This document shows positions 1-9,058 of a stretch of 64,000 nt of DNA, piece after piece. How positions within the stretch are numbered: position 1 is the stretch's first letter; each line of letters begins with the position of its first letter. The stretch lies in assembly GCF_021728295.1 (NCBI RefSeq), contig NZ_JAKJXE010000003.1:124001-188000 (forward strand), given 5' to 3'. Source of the DNA: Pseudomonas petrae (GTDB taxonomy: Bacteria; Pseudomonadota; Gammaproteobacteria; Pseudomonadales; Pseudomonadaceae). The translations under genes and the position numbers were made by a program. The notes beneath the pieces were generated by a model. The model was not told where the DNA came from. It saw only the letters and a list, made by a program, of their open reading frames with translations, and ran no database searches.

Positions 1-82
1 ATTCGTAACGGCCATACAACGTCGGTTCGGCAGCCATGACAGGCAACGCCAGCAAAGACATAAGCGCCAGAAGGGATTTCAC
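1..82 (-). CDS. Partial exported protein, probably RimK-like ATP-dependent zinc protease family
   Basis: Only the first 27 codons lie in the window; the gene continues past base 1. A GTG start gives a short basic N-terminus (VKS), a hydrophobic stretch and an Ala-X-Ala-type signal peptidase site (VMAAEP), so the product is exported. A GAGGA ribosome site lies about 10 nt upstream of the GTG, which favours this start over the internal ATG at 61. The mature start (EPTLYGRYE) resembles my memory of small Pseudomonas proteins annotated as RimK-associated zinc or retropepsin-like proteases. That family call rests on very few residues and is tentative; the signal peptide is clear. Confidence 0.5.
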   Translation of the reverse strand, partial: MKSLLALMSLLALPVMAAEPTLYGRYE

Positions 83-303
83 GGATCTGATTCCTCGTGA
101 TGAATGGGCGGGGCATGTGATCGGTTTAGACCGTAACTTTGCCGATGGTTCGCGCCAGGCTTCGCGCTGAGGGCCAAGCGAGCCAGGCAATCCGGAGCCT
201 ACTGACAAACGCGTGAAACATTCGTCGGTGTCGCCAGGGATTTTTGCGCCAGGCGCCCGGCCTGCTTATCATTGCGCGCCACCCTGTCGACCGCGAGTGT
301 CTT

Positions 304-1191
304 ATGCGTCACCTGCTCACCGGAATTGCCGTCACGCTGCTGCTTCTGCTCAATACGCTGGTGCTGATCGGCCCGCTGATGGTCTTTGCGCTGCTCAAGT
401 TGGTGTTCCAGAGCGAGATGCGCGACAACTGCTCGGCGGCAGTGATGTGGATCGCCGAGACCTGGTGTGAAATCAACAAGCTGATTTTCAAAGTTTGCCT
501 GCCGACCCGGTGGGAAATTCGGGGCGACGAAGGCCTGCGTGGCGATACTTCCTACCTGGTCATCAGCAACCATCAGTCGTGGGTAGACATCCCGGCGCTG
601 GTGCAGGCGTTGAATCGACGTACGCCCTTCTTCAAATTCTTCCTCAAGAAAGAACTGATCTGGGTGCCGTTCCTGGGGCTGGCGTGGTGGGCGCTCGATT
701 ACCCGTTCATGAAGCGCTACACGAAAGCGTTTCTGGCCAGGCATCCCGAGCTGAAGGGCAAGGATCTGGAGATCACCCGGGAAGCGTGCGAACTGTTCAA
801 ACGTCAGCCGGTGACGGTGGTGAATTACCTTGAGGGCACGCGCTTCACGCCGGCGAAGAAAGCTCATCAGGCTTCGCCCTACCGCTATCTGCTCAAGCCC
901 AAGGCAGGCGGCGTCGCATTTGTGCTGGCAGCGATGGGTGAGCAACTGGACGCGGTGCTCGACGTGACGGTCGTCTATCCAGGCGAGCGCATTCCGGGGT
1001 TCTGGGACCTGATTTCAGGACGGGTGCCGCGGGTGATCGTCGACATCAAGACCCGCGAACTCGACCCTGCGCTGTGGCAGGGCGATTACGAGAACGACCC
1101 GGCGTTCCGCGTGTATGTGCAGGACTGGGTCAACAGGCTTTGGGAAGAGAAGGATGCGCGGATCGCCGAGTTGCGCGGCGCTATTCATTAG
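304..1191 (+). CDS. 1-acyl-sn-glycerol-3-phosphate acyltransferase-like (PlsC/YihG type)
   Basis: 295-aa inner-membrane acyltransferase. An N-terminal hydrophobic segment (residues about 5-35) anchors it. The PlsC-family catalytic block NHQSWVD (HX4D, about residue 89) and a downstream EGTR motif (EGTRFTP, about residue 177) are both present. The size and the HQSWVD form fit the YihG subgroup, which acylates lysophosphatidate in phospholipid synthesis; the exact substrate is inferred. The start is placed at ATG 304 rather than at 244 because MRHLLTG gives a normal membrane anchor. It stands alone between a divergent exported protein and a convergent DUF2780 gene. Confidence 0.85.
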   Translation: MRHLLTGIAVTLLLLLNTLVLIGPLMVFALLKLVFQSEMRDNCSAAVMWIAETWCEINKLIFKVCLPTRWEIRGDEGLRGDTSYLVISNHQSWVDIPALVQALNRRTPFFKFFLKKELIWVPFLGLAWWALDYPFMKRYTKAFLARHPELKGKDLEITREACELFKRQPVTVVNYLEGTRFTPAKKAHQASPYRYLLKPKAGGVAFVLAAMGEQLDAVLDVTVVYPGERIPGFWDLISGRVPRVIVDIKTRELDPALWQGDYENDPAFRVYVQDWVNRLWEEKDARIAELRGAIH

Positions 1192-1194
1192 CAC

Positions 1195-1283
1195 TGTAGG
1201 AGCGCGCTTGCCCGCGAAGGCGGCGCGTCAGGCACCCGATCCGTCACAGGCAGAATGCATTCGCGGGCAAGCGCGCTCCTACA
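1195..1283. repeat. REP doublet (REPIN), GCGCGCTTGCCCGCGA family
   Basis: Two inverted copies of TGTAGGAGCGCGCTTGCCCG flank about 40 bp. The element lies between convergent genes, where a hairpin could stabilise or end both transcripts. The same family recurs at 5840, 15577, 18158, 21015, 37559 and 42380. Confidence 0.9.
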
Positions 1284-1296
1284 AAATACCTGAGGC

Positions 1297-1860
1297 TTAC
1301 TTAGCGCCCCAGACGCCACTCAACGCCTGCAACGCTGAACCACCGGCGCCTTGCTGACCGAGGTATTGCAGAATCACCGGCACGAACTGGCTGACCATGC
1401 TGCTGTTCATGCCCAGCGCGCCGAACGCCTTGTTCACGTCGCCCATGCTCTGCACGTTGCCCAGCGCGCTATCCAGGGCAGAGTTGCTGCTACCGGAGTT
1501 GCCCAACAGACCACCCAGTCCGCTGAGGCTGCCGAGAGCCGATGTGCCGGCCAGTTGGTCGAGGCCTGGCACTGATTTGCTCAGTTGCGAATAGTCATTG
1601 CCGGCGAGTTTGTTTTTGGCCAGCCCCAACAAAGCGCCGGTGCCGCCAACCGCTTGCTCCGGCGTGACGTTCAATTGCGTGCCTAGCGTATTCAACAGCC
1701 CGGCTGCCTCAGGCGCAGCAGTTGCCTTTTGCTGGCCGCCGGTGGCATTGGAAACCGCATTGGCCGCATCATTCAGATTGAAAGCGAAGACCGGCGTGGC
1801 TGCCAGCGCCATCAGGCTCGCCAGCGCAGCACCGCGTACGTTTTTCAGTGAAACTTTCAT
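1297..1860 (-). CDS. DUF2780 family exported protein
   Basis: 187 aa with a clear signal peptide (KVSLKNVRGAALASLMALA then ATPVFAF). The mature part is rich in Gly, Ser, Ala, Asn and Leu, with 'LLNTLGTQLNVTPEQAVGG' followed by 'GALLGLAKNKL', which matches the DUF2780 (VcgC/VcgE-type) pattern. The role of the family is unknown; the protein should be periplasmic. It converges with the acyltransferase gene across a REP doublet. No catalytic motif can be seen. Confidence 0.75.
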   Translation of the reverse strand: MKVSLKNVRGAALASLMALAATPVFAFNLNDAANAVSNATGGQQKATAAPEAAGLLNTLGTQLNVTPEQAVGGTGALLGLAKNKLAGNDYSQLSKSVPGLDQLAGTSALGSLSGLGGLLGNSGSSNSALDSALGNVQSMGDVNKAFGALGMNSSMVSQFVPVILQYLGQQGAGGSALQALSGVWGAK

Positions 1861-1947
1861 CGCAACAACCTCGTTTGCCGGGAGACCGGCCGTGGCCGGG
1901 TAAACACGCGTTGGACCGCCCCTCGAATGGAAGTTCCACGCAGGGCC

Positions 1948-2538
1948 TCAGGGTTTGCTGACATAAAACAACCGCTGCGGCTCGAAGGTCCTCGCCAGCC
2001 GTTGATCCGCAGCCGTCGAGCCCGCCTGCAGGAGCCGGTGGCGAATGAACGCCTTATCGAAATGCTCTCCGTTGCGAAGCTTCTCGCGCAGGCTGATCAA
2101 CCGAGTGCCACCCTGATGATCGGCGCCGCGATAAAGCGGTTCACTGGAGAGGCGCACTTGGGAGTCGGGACCGCCTCCGATGGATGTCAGCTGAACCTGG
2201 GTGATGATCGCGAAACCGGAGAGCCAGGGCGACCAGAGCCGGGAAACGTCGGCAGCGAAACACTCACCCGGGGTGAAGTCAGCCTCGCAGTCCGCCAGCT
2301 CGCGGTAGATCGGTGCGACGCGCACATGCTGGCGGTAAGCCGCGCGGTACCCGGCCTGGCATACCGGCGGCGCAACCCCGGCCCAGATGCAGGCGTTGGG
2401 GTTTTCAAAGAACATCTCCGACGATGCCCAGCCCGACGAAACGGGCTCAAGGTGAGCGCTCGTCAGCGTGGCAGGCAAAACAATGAGCGGCATTGCGACG
2501 AGGAAATGAATCGATGTTCTAACCCACTCGACAAACAT
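1948..2538 (-). CDS. DUF1190-like (YgiB-type) protein
   Basis: 196 aa. The start is placed at ATG 2538 (MFVEWVRTS), leading into a hydrophobic segment that is a signal or membrane anchor. The Cys-containing core (CIWAGVAPPVCQAGYRAAY, then ADCEADFTPGECF, then PWLSGF) follows the DUF1190/YgiB arrangement: a Cys pair, an Ala-rich helix, DC...GxC, and a Pro-Trp near the end. The function of that family is not established. Confidence is moderate because the C-terminal part is not family-typical to my eye. It is followed downstream by the DUF2780 gene on the same strand. Confidence 0.55.
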   Translation of the reverse strand: MFVEWVRTSIHFLVAMPLIVLPATLTSAHLEPVSSGWASSEMFFENPNACIWAGVAPPVCQAGYRAAYRQHVRVAPIYRELADCEADFTPGECFAADVSRLWSPWLSGFAIITQVQLTSIGGGPDSQVRLSSEPLYRGADHQGGTRLISLREKLRNGEHFDKAFIRHRLLQAGSTAADQRLARTFEPQRLFYVSKP

Positions 2539-2684
2539 GCATGACCCGCCACCTGAAAAACCGGCCGGACAAATAACACGGCGATAAGGCAGCTGAAACA
2601 AGCAGGAATGGAATTCAAAGGCTCCTCAACTATTTTCAGAAACGCCCTACAAATGTCGGGTTAGAGCCCTACGTCAGGCATAAA

Positions 2685-2709
2685 AAAAGCGACCCGTAGG
2701 TCGCCTTTT
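2685..2709 (-). terminator. Rho-independent terminator of fdhA / sox operon
   Basis: GCGACC (2689-2694) pairs with GGTCGC (2699-2704) around a 4-nt loop. An A-run at 2682-2688 reads as a U-run on the minus strand, 15-40 nt after the fdhA stop. Confidence 0.85.
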
Positions 2710-2724
2710 GTGAGCGTCAGAAGA

Positions 2725-3924
2725 TCACGCGGCGCTGAACAGCTTGTGTGGGTCGATGACGAATTTCTTCGGCACACCGGCATCGAACTCGCCGTAACCG
2801 CGCGGGGCGTCGTCGAGGCTGATAACTTCCACGCCCACCACATCGGCGATGTTGATGCGGTCCCACATGATGGCCTGCATCAGTTGACGGTTGTACTTCA
2901 TGACCGGCGTCTGCCCGGTGTGGAAGCTGTGGGATTTCGCCCAGCCCAGGCCGAAACGAATGCTCAGCGCGCCGACCTTGGCGGCAGCGTCCACGGCGCC
3001 TGGGTCTTCTGTCACGTATAGGCCAGGGATGCCGATCTTGCCGGCGACGCGAACCACACCCATCAGCGAGTTGAGTACAGTGGCCGGTGCCTCGGCCTTG
3101 GCGCCAGCGTGTCCATGGCCGCGCGCTTCGAAGCCCACGGCGTCGACAGCGCAGTCCACCTCAGGCTCACCCAGCAGATCGGCAATCTGCTCGTGCAGCG
3201 GGGTGTCCTTGGACAGGTCGGCGATTTCGAAACCCTGGGCCTTGGCGTGTGCCAGACGCACTGGATTGACGTCACCGACGATCACGACTGCCGCGCCGAG
3301 CAAGCGTGCTGATGCGGCAGCGGCAAGACCCACCGGACCGGCACCGGCGATGTACACCGAGCTGCCCGGGCCAACACCGGCAGTGACCGCGCCGTGGTAG
3401 CCGGTTGGCAGGATGTCAGAGAGGCACGTCAGGTCGCGGATCTTCGACATCGCCTTGTCGCGATCGGGAAGCTTGAGAAGGTTGAAGTCGGCGTACGGCA
3501 CGAGCACGTATTCGGCCTGACCGCCGGTCCAGTCGCCCATGTCGACATAACCGTAGGCACCGCCGGCACGGGCCGGGTTGACGGTCAGGCAGACGCCGGT
3601 GTGTTGTTCTTTGCAGGAGCGGCAACGGCCGCAGGCGACGTTGAATGGCACGGACACCAGATCACCGATCTTGAGGTTTTCGACGTCGCTGCCCTTCTCG
3701 ATCACTTCACCAGTGATTTCGTGACCCAGTACGAGGCCGACCTGGGCAGTCGTTCGGCCACGCACCATGTGTTGATCGGAACCACAAATGTTGGTGGAAA
3801 CCACGCGCAAGATCACCCCGTGCTCGATCTTCTTGCCGCGCGGGTCCTGCATCTTGGGATAGTCGATTTTCTGCACTTCGACTTTGCCTGAGCCGAGATA
3901 CACCACACCACGATTACCAGACAT
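2725..3924 (-). CDS. fdhA: Glutathione-independent formaldehyde dehydrogenase
   Basis: 399-aa zinc-dependent medium-chain dehydrogenase that oxidises formaldehyde to formate with tightly bound NAD. Visible residues are the catalytic zinc site (ICGSD, C47; GHE, H68-E69), the structural zinc lobe with C98, C101, C104 and C112, and the Rossmann loop GAGPVG at 194-199. Length and sequence match the P. putida FdhA class rather than glutathione-dependent enzymes. It is the last gene of the sox operon, where demethylation of sarcosine releases formaldehyde, so its job is to detoxify and burn that carbon. A terminator follows. Confidence 0.95.
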   Translation of the reverse strand: MSGNRGVVYLGSGKVEVQKIDYPKMQDPRGKKIEHGVILRVVSTNICGSDQHMVRGRTTAQVGLVLGHEITGEVIEKGSDVENLKIGDLVSVPFNVACGRCRSCKEQHTGVCLTVNPARAGGAYGYVDMGDWTGGQAEYVLVPYADFNLLKLPDRDKAMSKIRDLTCLSDILPTGYHGAVTAGVGPGSSVYIAGAGPVGLAAAASARLLGAAVVIVGDVNPVRLAHAKAQGFEIADLSKDTPLHEQIADLLGEPEVDCAVDAVGFEARGHGHAGAKAEAPATVLNSLMGVVRVAGKIGIPGLYVTEDPGAVDAAAKVGALSIRFGLGWAKSHSFHTGQTPVMKYNRQLMQAIMWDRINIADVVGVEVISLDDAPRGYGEFDAGVPKKFVIDPHKLFSAA

Positions 3925-4064
3925 GCTTTCACCTCGCTGATTGTTGTTATGAATACAGCTGTATAGCGGAGTTATGCGTTGCCAGTATTCTGCGGCAACG
4001 CACTGATTGCTCTGGGGTGTTGCGTTGTGTTGCGCTAAATCTTGTGTCGTTTTTTATTACGTCA

Positions 4065-4126
4065 TCGCGAGCAAGCTCACTCCTACAGTTGATCGCGTTC
4101 GATTGTAGGAGTGAGCTTGCTCGCGA
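4065..4126. repeat. REP doublet, TGAGCTTGCTCGCGA family
   Basis: Inverted copies of TCGCGAGCAAGCTCACTCC and its complement around a 16-bp centre, in the 230-bp gap between purU and fdhA. The rest of that gap shows no gene. Confidence 0.9.
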
Positions 4127-4154
4127 TGCCGCGAAGCGGCGAAGCGGCGGGTGC

Positions 4155-5012
4155 TTACAGCACCACCGTCCTGTTGGCATTGAGAAACACGCGCCGCTCA
4201 ATGTGGTATCCCACTGCGCGTGCCAGGGTCAGGCCTTCGATGTCGCGGCCCTTGGCGATCAGGTCTTCGGGGTAGTGACTGTGGTCTACCACTTCGACGC
4301 CCTGGGCGATGATCGGCCCTTCGTCGAGGTCGTTGTTTATGTAATGGGCTGTCGCGCCGACCAGTTTCACGCCCTTGTTGTAAGCCTGGTGATAGGGCTT
4401 GGCACCCTTGAAGCCCGGCAGCAACGAGTGATGAATGTTGATCGCCTTGCCATCGAGCTTGCGGCACAGCTCCGGCGACAGCACTTGCATGTAGCGGGCA
4501 AGCACCACCAATTCGGCGCCGGTGTCTTCGATCACTTTCATCACCCTGGCTTCCTGCGCCGGTTTGTCGTTCGGGTCGAGGGGGAAATGGTAGTAGGGAA
4601 TCTCGTGCCAGCGCGCCAGCGGTTCGAGGTCCGGGTGATTGGAGACGACGGCGACCACGTCCATGGACAGCTGATTGATGCGCTGGCGGTAGAGCAGATC
4701 GTTGAGGCAGTGGTCGGCCTTGGAGACCATGATCACCACTTTTGGACGATAGTTCGGCGCGGTAAGCTCGAAGATCATGCCGAACGATTCGCCGCGCTCA
4801 GCCAGGCCTGAACGGAAGGATGCTTCGTCAAATCCCTCCGGCTGACGGAACTCGACGCGAATGAAAAAGCGGCTGGACAGCCGATCATCGAACGAATGGT
4901 GCTCGGTGACGTAACAGCCCTGCTCGAAGAGGTAACGCGTCACCGCGTCCACCGTGCCCAGCACGCTGGGGCAGTCGGCGGTCAGAATCCAGGTATCGGG
5001 GGCGCGGCTCAT
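4155..5012 (-). CDS. purU: Formyltetrahydrofolate deformylase
   Basis: 285 aa; hydrolyses 10-formyl-THF to formate and THF. Residues about 7-85 form an N-terminal ACT domain (WILTADCPSVLGTVDAVTRY). The formyltransferase-type catalytic domain has NIHHSLLPGFKGA at 192-204 and the catalytic Asp in DLDEGP (D230). The start is at ATG 5012 (MSRAPDTW); the upstream in-frame codons fall in a repeat. It lies between soxG and fdhA, as in other pseudomonad sarcosine loci (the purU2 copy), and would return THF needed as methyl acceptor for sarcosine oxidase. A general purine-linked purU may exist elsewhere. Confidence 0.95.
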   Translation of the reverse strand: MSRAPDTWILTADCPSVLGTVDAVTRYLFEQGCYVTEHHSFDDRLSSRFFIRVEFRQPEGFDEASFRSGLAERGESFGMIFELTAPNYRPKVVIMVSKADHCLNDLLYRQRINQLSMDVVAVVSNHPDLEPLARWHEIPYYHFPLDPNDKPAQEARVMKVIEDTGAELVVLARYMQVLSPELCRKLDGKAINIHHSLLPGFKGAKPYHQAYNKGVKLVGATAHYINNDLDEGPIIAQGVEVVDHSHYPEDLIAKGRDIEGLTLARAVGYHIERRVFLNANRTVVL

Positions 5013-5023
5013 AGGTATTCCTT

Positions 5024-5132
5024 GATCGTTCCCACGCTCCGCGTGGGAATGCAGTTCAGAACGCTCTGCGTCCATCTTCGAGTGACGCGGAGCTTCGCGG
5101 GCGGCGTTACCACGCGGCGCGTGGGAACGGTC
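5024..5132. repeat. Palindromic intergenic repeat (CCCACGC...GCGTGGG family)
   Basis: GATCGTTCCCACGCTCCGCG followed by TGGGAATGCA, with an inverted arm ending CGCGTGGGAACGG. The arm matches the element at 13550-13661. It fills the gap between soxG and purU and overlaps the leader of purU. Confidence 0.8.
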
Positions 5133-5162
5133 AGCATGCTCCACTGTGGGGTAAACCCGGAA

Positions 5163-5795
5163 TCAGGCAGCAACGCCCAAACCATACTCCGCGCTCGCGT
5201 CCTGCAACCACAGCCACCAGTAATCGGCGAAGCTGCGGCGGATAACCAGTTCCCAGGTCTCTTCACCGGTTCGGCGGATCACCAGCTGCGATTTGGCGAA
5301 CACCGTGCCGATGGCCTTGCCCACCGGAAAATTGTTCGGGTGCACGTCGTAGCTGGTGGACTTCATCAGCACTTCGCGGACCTTCGGGCCGGTCAGCTCC
5401 AGCAGCGATTGCCCGCCGCTGACGTTGACGATAGCGATGTGCGAACCGGCGAGCGCCTCGCGCAGCTTCTGCTCGACGGCGAATTCTTCACCGGTCGGCA
5501 CGATCAGCAGCCACTCATCCGGGCCAAGCCACTGGATCGAACTGTCGCCGCTGGACACCAGCGCCAGCGCACCCGGCAACTCCATGCCCAATGCCTTGTG
5601 CACGCCGGCCGCGAACGCCGGATCGTGACCATTGCCACGGATGGTCAGGTGGCCGAGCAGTTTTTTCTCCCGCAGCACGACGCCCGGATTGCTGCGGCCC
5701 TTGCCGATCAGGTTCTGAAGGTCAGCATGAAACAGCGGCGACTCGGCTTTGGCCTCGGTCGCTGGCCGCTGTTGGTAAACGTTGGCTGTGGTCAT
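5163..5795 (-). CDS. soxG: Sarcosine oxidase gamma subunit
   Basis: 210 aa, the usual length for SoxG, a small subunit of heterotetrameric sarcosine oxidase. The family pattern is visible: NLIGKGRSNPGVVLREKKLLG near the N-terminus, then WLGPDEWLL and an SGGQSLLELTGPKVREVLMK segment that resembles the GcvT fold, then ELVIRRSFADYWWLWL. It sits downstream of soxA but is separated by a 242-bp gap that holds a REP doublet, so it may be translated from a processed or attenuated message. Confidence 0.93.
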   Translation of the reverse strand: MTTANVYQQRPATEAKAESPLFHADLQNLIGKGRSNPGVVLREKKLLGHLTIRGNGHDPAFAAGVHKALGMELPGALALVSSGDSSIQWLGPDEWLLIVPTGEEFAVEQKLREALAGSHIAIVNVSGGQSLLELTGPKVREVLMKSTSYDVHPNNFPVGKAIGTVFAKSQLVIRRTGEETWELVIRRSFADYWWLWLQDASAEYGLGVAA

Positions 5796-5839
5796 AGAGC
5801 ACCTGTGTTGAATTCTGTTGTTTCAGTGAGCGCGAACCT

Positions 5840-5927
5840 TGTAGGAGCGCGCTTGCCCGCGAATGGTATTTCTGACGACCGAGCTTTATCGGATGTACGT
5901 ATTTTCGCGGGCAAGCGCGCCCCTACA
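5840..5927. repeat. REP doublet inside the sox operon
   Basis: GTAGGAGCGCGCTTGCCCGC and its inverted copy (one base changed) flank 40 bp between soxA and soxG. A single half-site of another family (TAGGAGCCGGCTTGCTGGCG) follows at 5968-5990. Confidence 0.9.
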
Positions 5928-6037
5928 ATTGATCTCGTTCCGGGTTGGGACATTGAGCGCATTCTTTAGGAGCCGGCTTGCTGGCGAACCGATCAGGCGA
6001 TCGCGACGTGTCAGACACACCGCGCGCGCCCACCCGA

Positions 6038-9000
6038 TCACTCCACGTTCTGCTGATCACCCTTCGGATCGAAGAACACCGAGGACACGATCTCCGCCTC
6101 GATCACCGACCCATCCGCCAATGGCGCAAACACCCGCTCACCCATGCGCTTCAGCCCGCCCTTCACCACACCCATGGCGAACGAATAGCCCAGCGAGTTC
6201 GCCGCGTAACTCGACGTCACGTGGCCAACCATCTTCATCGGGATCGACTGCTTCGGATCGAACACCAATTGCGCGCCTTCCGGCAGCCATTTGTTCGGAT
6301 CAATCGGCTTCAGGCCGACGAGCTGCTTGCGATCTTCCCGCACGCAGTCCTCACGGTTCATGCCGCGCTGGCCGATCCACGAGAATGGCTTGGTACGGCC
6401 GACACACCAGCCCATGTTCAAATCGTCCGGGGTCATCGAGCCGTCGGTGTCCTGGCCCACGATGATGAACCCCTTCTCGGCGCGCAGGACGTGCATGGTT
6501 TCAGTGCCGTACGGGGTCAGGTTGTACGGCTTGCCCGCTTCGGCGATTTTTTCCAGAACGCCCATGGCGTAGTCGGCCTGGATGTTCACTTCGTAGGAAA
6601 GCTCACCGGTAAACGAAATCCGGAACACCCGCGCCGGCACACCACCCACCAGACCTTCTTTCCAGGTCATGAACGGGAACGCTTCACGGCCCAGGTCGAT
6701 ATCGGTCACTTCGCTGAGCAGCTTGCGACTGTTCGGGCCCGACAGGGTCAGGGTCGCGTAGTGGTCGGTGACCGAGGTGAAGTACACCTGCAGGTCGGGC
6801 CATTCGGTCTGTTGATAGATTTCCAGCCACTGCAGCACGCGTGCGGCGCCACCGGTGGTGGTGGTCATGATGAAGTGGTTGTCGGCGATGCAAGCGGTCA
6901 CACCGTCGTCGAAGACCATGCCGTCTTCCTTGCACATCAGGCCGTAACGCGCCTTGCCCACATCAAGCTTGGTCCAGGCGTTGGTGTAGATGCGGTTCAG
7001 AAACTCCCGTGCATCCGGTCCTTGAATGTCGATCTTGCCCAGCGTCGATGCGTCCAGAAGACCAACGCTGTCGCGCACGGCCTTGCATTCGCGGCGCACG
7101 GCGGTGTGGATGTCTTCACCGGCTTTCGGGAAATACCAAGGACGTTTCCACTGCCCGACGTCTTCGAATTCGGCGCCGTTCTTCACGTGCCAGGCATGCA
7201 GCGCGGTGAAGCGCACAGGCTCGAAGATGTGACCGCAGTGACGTCCGGCAATGGCGCCGAAGGTCACCGGCGTGTAGTTCGGGCGGAACATGGTGGTACC
7301 CATTTCCGGGATCGACACGTTCAGCGAACGGGCGGCAATCGCCAGCCCGTTGACGTTGCCGAGCTTGCCCTGATCGGTACCGAAACCCAGCGCGGTGTAG
7401 CGTTTGACGTGCTCGACGGACTCGAAACCCTCGCGGGTCGCCAGTTCGATGGCCGCTGCGGTGACGTCGTTCTGCAGGTCGACGAACTGCTTCGGCGCAC
7501 GGGCGGTGCCCTTCTCGTGCGGGACTTGAAACAGCGCCAGTGTCGGTTCTTCCACGCGGCTCAAGGCTTTGGGCAGTACGCCTTCGACCGGTTTGAACCC
7601 GGCTTCGCTGGCGGCACGAACACCACCTTCAAAGCCGTCGGCCAGCGAGTCGCCCAAGGCGTAGACGCCATTGACACCGCCGACGCAGACGCGTTTCTGC
7701 GGCGCGTCGCCCGGCACGAAACCGAGGATATCTTCGCGCCAGACCGGCTTGCCGCCGAGGTGCGAAGCCAGGTGAACGATCGGGCTGTAGCCACCGGAGC
7801 TGGCAACCAGATCGCAGTCCAGCCACTCGCCCGGGCTGGTGACTTTGTGTGCTTTGACGTCGATGGCTGCTACGCGGGCGGCACTGACGCGCTTGCTGCC
7901 ACGGGCTTCCACGACGGCGCTGCCGGTCAGGATCCGAATGCCTTTGGCGCGGGCTTCTTCGACCAACGCGCCGCGCGGGTTGTGACGCGCATCGGCGACG
8001 GCCACCACGTGCAAGCCGGCATCGAGCCAGTCCAGCGCCACGCGGTAGGCGTAATCGTTGTTGGTCGACAGCACCAGTTTCTTGCCCGGCGCCACGCCAT
8101 AACGGCGCACGTAAGTGGAGACGGCGCCGGCCAGCATATTGCCCGGCACATCGTTGTTGCCGTAAACCAGTGGACGCTCGTGGGTGCCGCTCGCCAGAAC
8201 CACGCGCTTGGCGCGAACCCGGTGCATGCGCTGACGCACCTGACCGATCGGCGCGCGATCACCGAGGTGATCGGTCAGCCGCTCGTGAATGGTCAGGAAA
8301 TTGTGGTCGTGATAGCCGTTCACCGTGGCCCGGGGAAGCAGCGTGACGTTGGGCAGGCCTTTGAGTTCGCCCACTACCGTCGCCACCCAGTCCGCCGCCG
8401 GTTTGCCGTCCAGACTTTCGCGGCTGTCCAACAGGCTGCCGCCGAATTCTTCCTGCTCGTCCGCCACGATCACTCGCGCACCGCTGCGTGCGGCAGCCAG
8501 TGCAGCGGCCAGACCTGCAGGCCCGGCGCCGACCACCAGCACGTCGCAGTGCTGGTTCATGTTGTCGTAGGTGTCCGGATCCAGCTCGGTCGGCGAACGC
8601 CCCAGGCCCGCGGCCTTGCGGATGTACTTCTCGTAAGTCATCCAGAACGATTGCGGGTACATGAAGGTTTTGTAGTAGAAACCCGGCGGCATCAGCTTGC
8701 CACCGACCTTGCCGAGAATGCCCATCATGTCGGTGTTTACGCTCGGCCAGCCGTTGGTGCTGGTGGCGACGAGGCCCGAGTACAACGCCTGTTGCGTGGC
8801 GCGCACGTTGGGGATCTGCGTGGCTTCGGTGGCGCCGATCTGCAGAACGGCGTTCGGCTCTTCGGAACCTGCCGCGAAGATGCCGCGAGGTCGGGAGTAC
8901 TTGAAGCTGCGGCCGATGATGTCGACACCGTTGGCGAGCAAGGCTGCGGCCAGTGTGTCGCCTTCGAAGCCCTGATAGGTCTGGCCGTTGAAGTTGAAAT

Positions 9001-9058
9001 TCAGGACCTTGCTGCGATCGATGCGGCCGCCGTTGGGCAGGCGATTGGACTGGCTCAT
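6038..9058 (-). CDS. soxA: Sarcosine oxidase alpha subunit
   Basis: 1006-aa large subunit that oxidatively demethylates sarcosine to glycine and passes the methyl group to THF or releases formaldehyde. From the N-terminus: a ferredoxin-like Fer2_4 region (about 20-100, FNGQTYQGFEGDTLAAALL), a dinucleotide-binding FAD/NAD domain with VVGAGPAGLAAALAAARSG near 174, and a C-terminal GcvT-like folate-binding half (about 600-1000). Length is normal. The stop overlaps nothing downstream, but the start overlaps the soxD stop by 4 nt (ATGA), showing coupled translation. Confidence 0.97.
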   Translation of the reverse strand: MSQSNRLPNGGRIDRSKVLNFNFNGQTYQGFEGDTLAAALLANGVDIIGRSFKYSRPRGIFAAGSEEPNAVLQIGATEATQIPNVRATQQALYSGLVATSTNGWPSVNTDMMGILGKVGGKLMPPGFYYKTFMYPQSFWMTYEKYIRKAAGLGRSPTELDPDTYDNMNQHCDVLVVGAGPAGLAAALAAARSGARVIVADEQEEFGGSLLDSRESLDGKPAADWVATVVGELKGLPNVTLLPRATVNGYHDHNFLTIHERLTDHLGDRAPIGQVRQRMHRVRAKRVVLASGTHERPLVYGNNDVPGNMLAGAVSTYVRRYGVAPGKKLVLSTNNDYAYRVALDWLDAGLHVVAVADARHNPRGALVEEARAKGIRILTGSAVVEARGSKRVSAARVAAIDVKAHKVTSPGEWLDCDLVASSGGYSPIVHLASHLGGKPVWREDILGFVPGDAPQKRVCVGGVNGVYALGDSLADGFEGGVRAASEAGFKPVEGVLPKALSRVEEPTLALFQVPHEKGTARAPKQFVDLQNDVTAAAIELATREGFESVEHVKRYTALGFGTDQGKLGNVNGLAIAARSLNVSIPEMGTTMFRPNYTPVTFGAIAGRHCGHIFEPVRFTALHAWHVKNGAEFEDVGQWKRPWYFPKAGEDIHTAVRRECKAVRDSVGLLDASTLGKIDIQGPDAREFLNRIYTNAWTKLDVGKARYGLMCKEDGMVFDDGVTACIADNHFIMTTTTGGAARVLQWLEIYQQTEWPDLQVYFTSVTDHYATLTLSGPNSRKLLSEVTDIDLGREAFPFMTWKEGLVGGVPARVFRISFTGELSYEVNIQADYAMGVLEKIAEAGKPYNLTPYGTETMHVLRAEKGFIIVGQDTDGSMTPDDLNMGWCVGRTKPFSWIGQRGMNREDCVREDRKQLVGLKPIDPNKWLPEGAQLVFDPKQSIPMKMVGHVTSSYAANSLGYSFAMGVVKGGLKRMGERVFAPLADGSVIEAEIVSSVFFDPKGDQQNVE

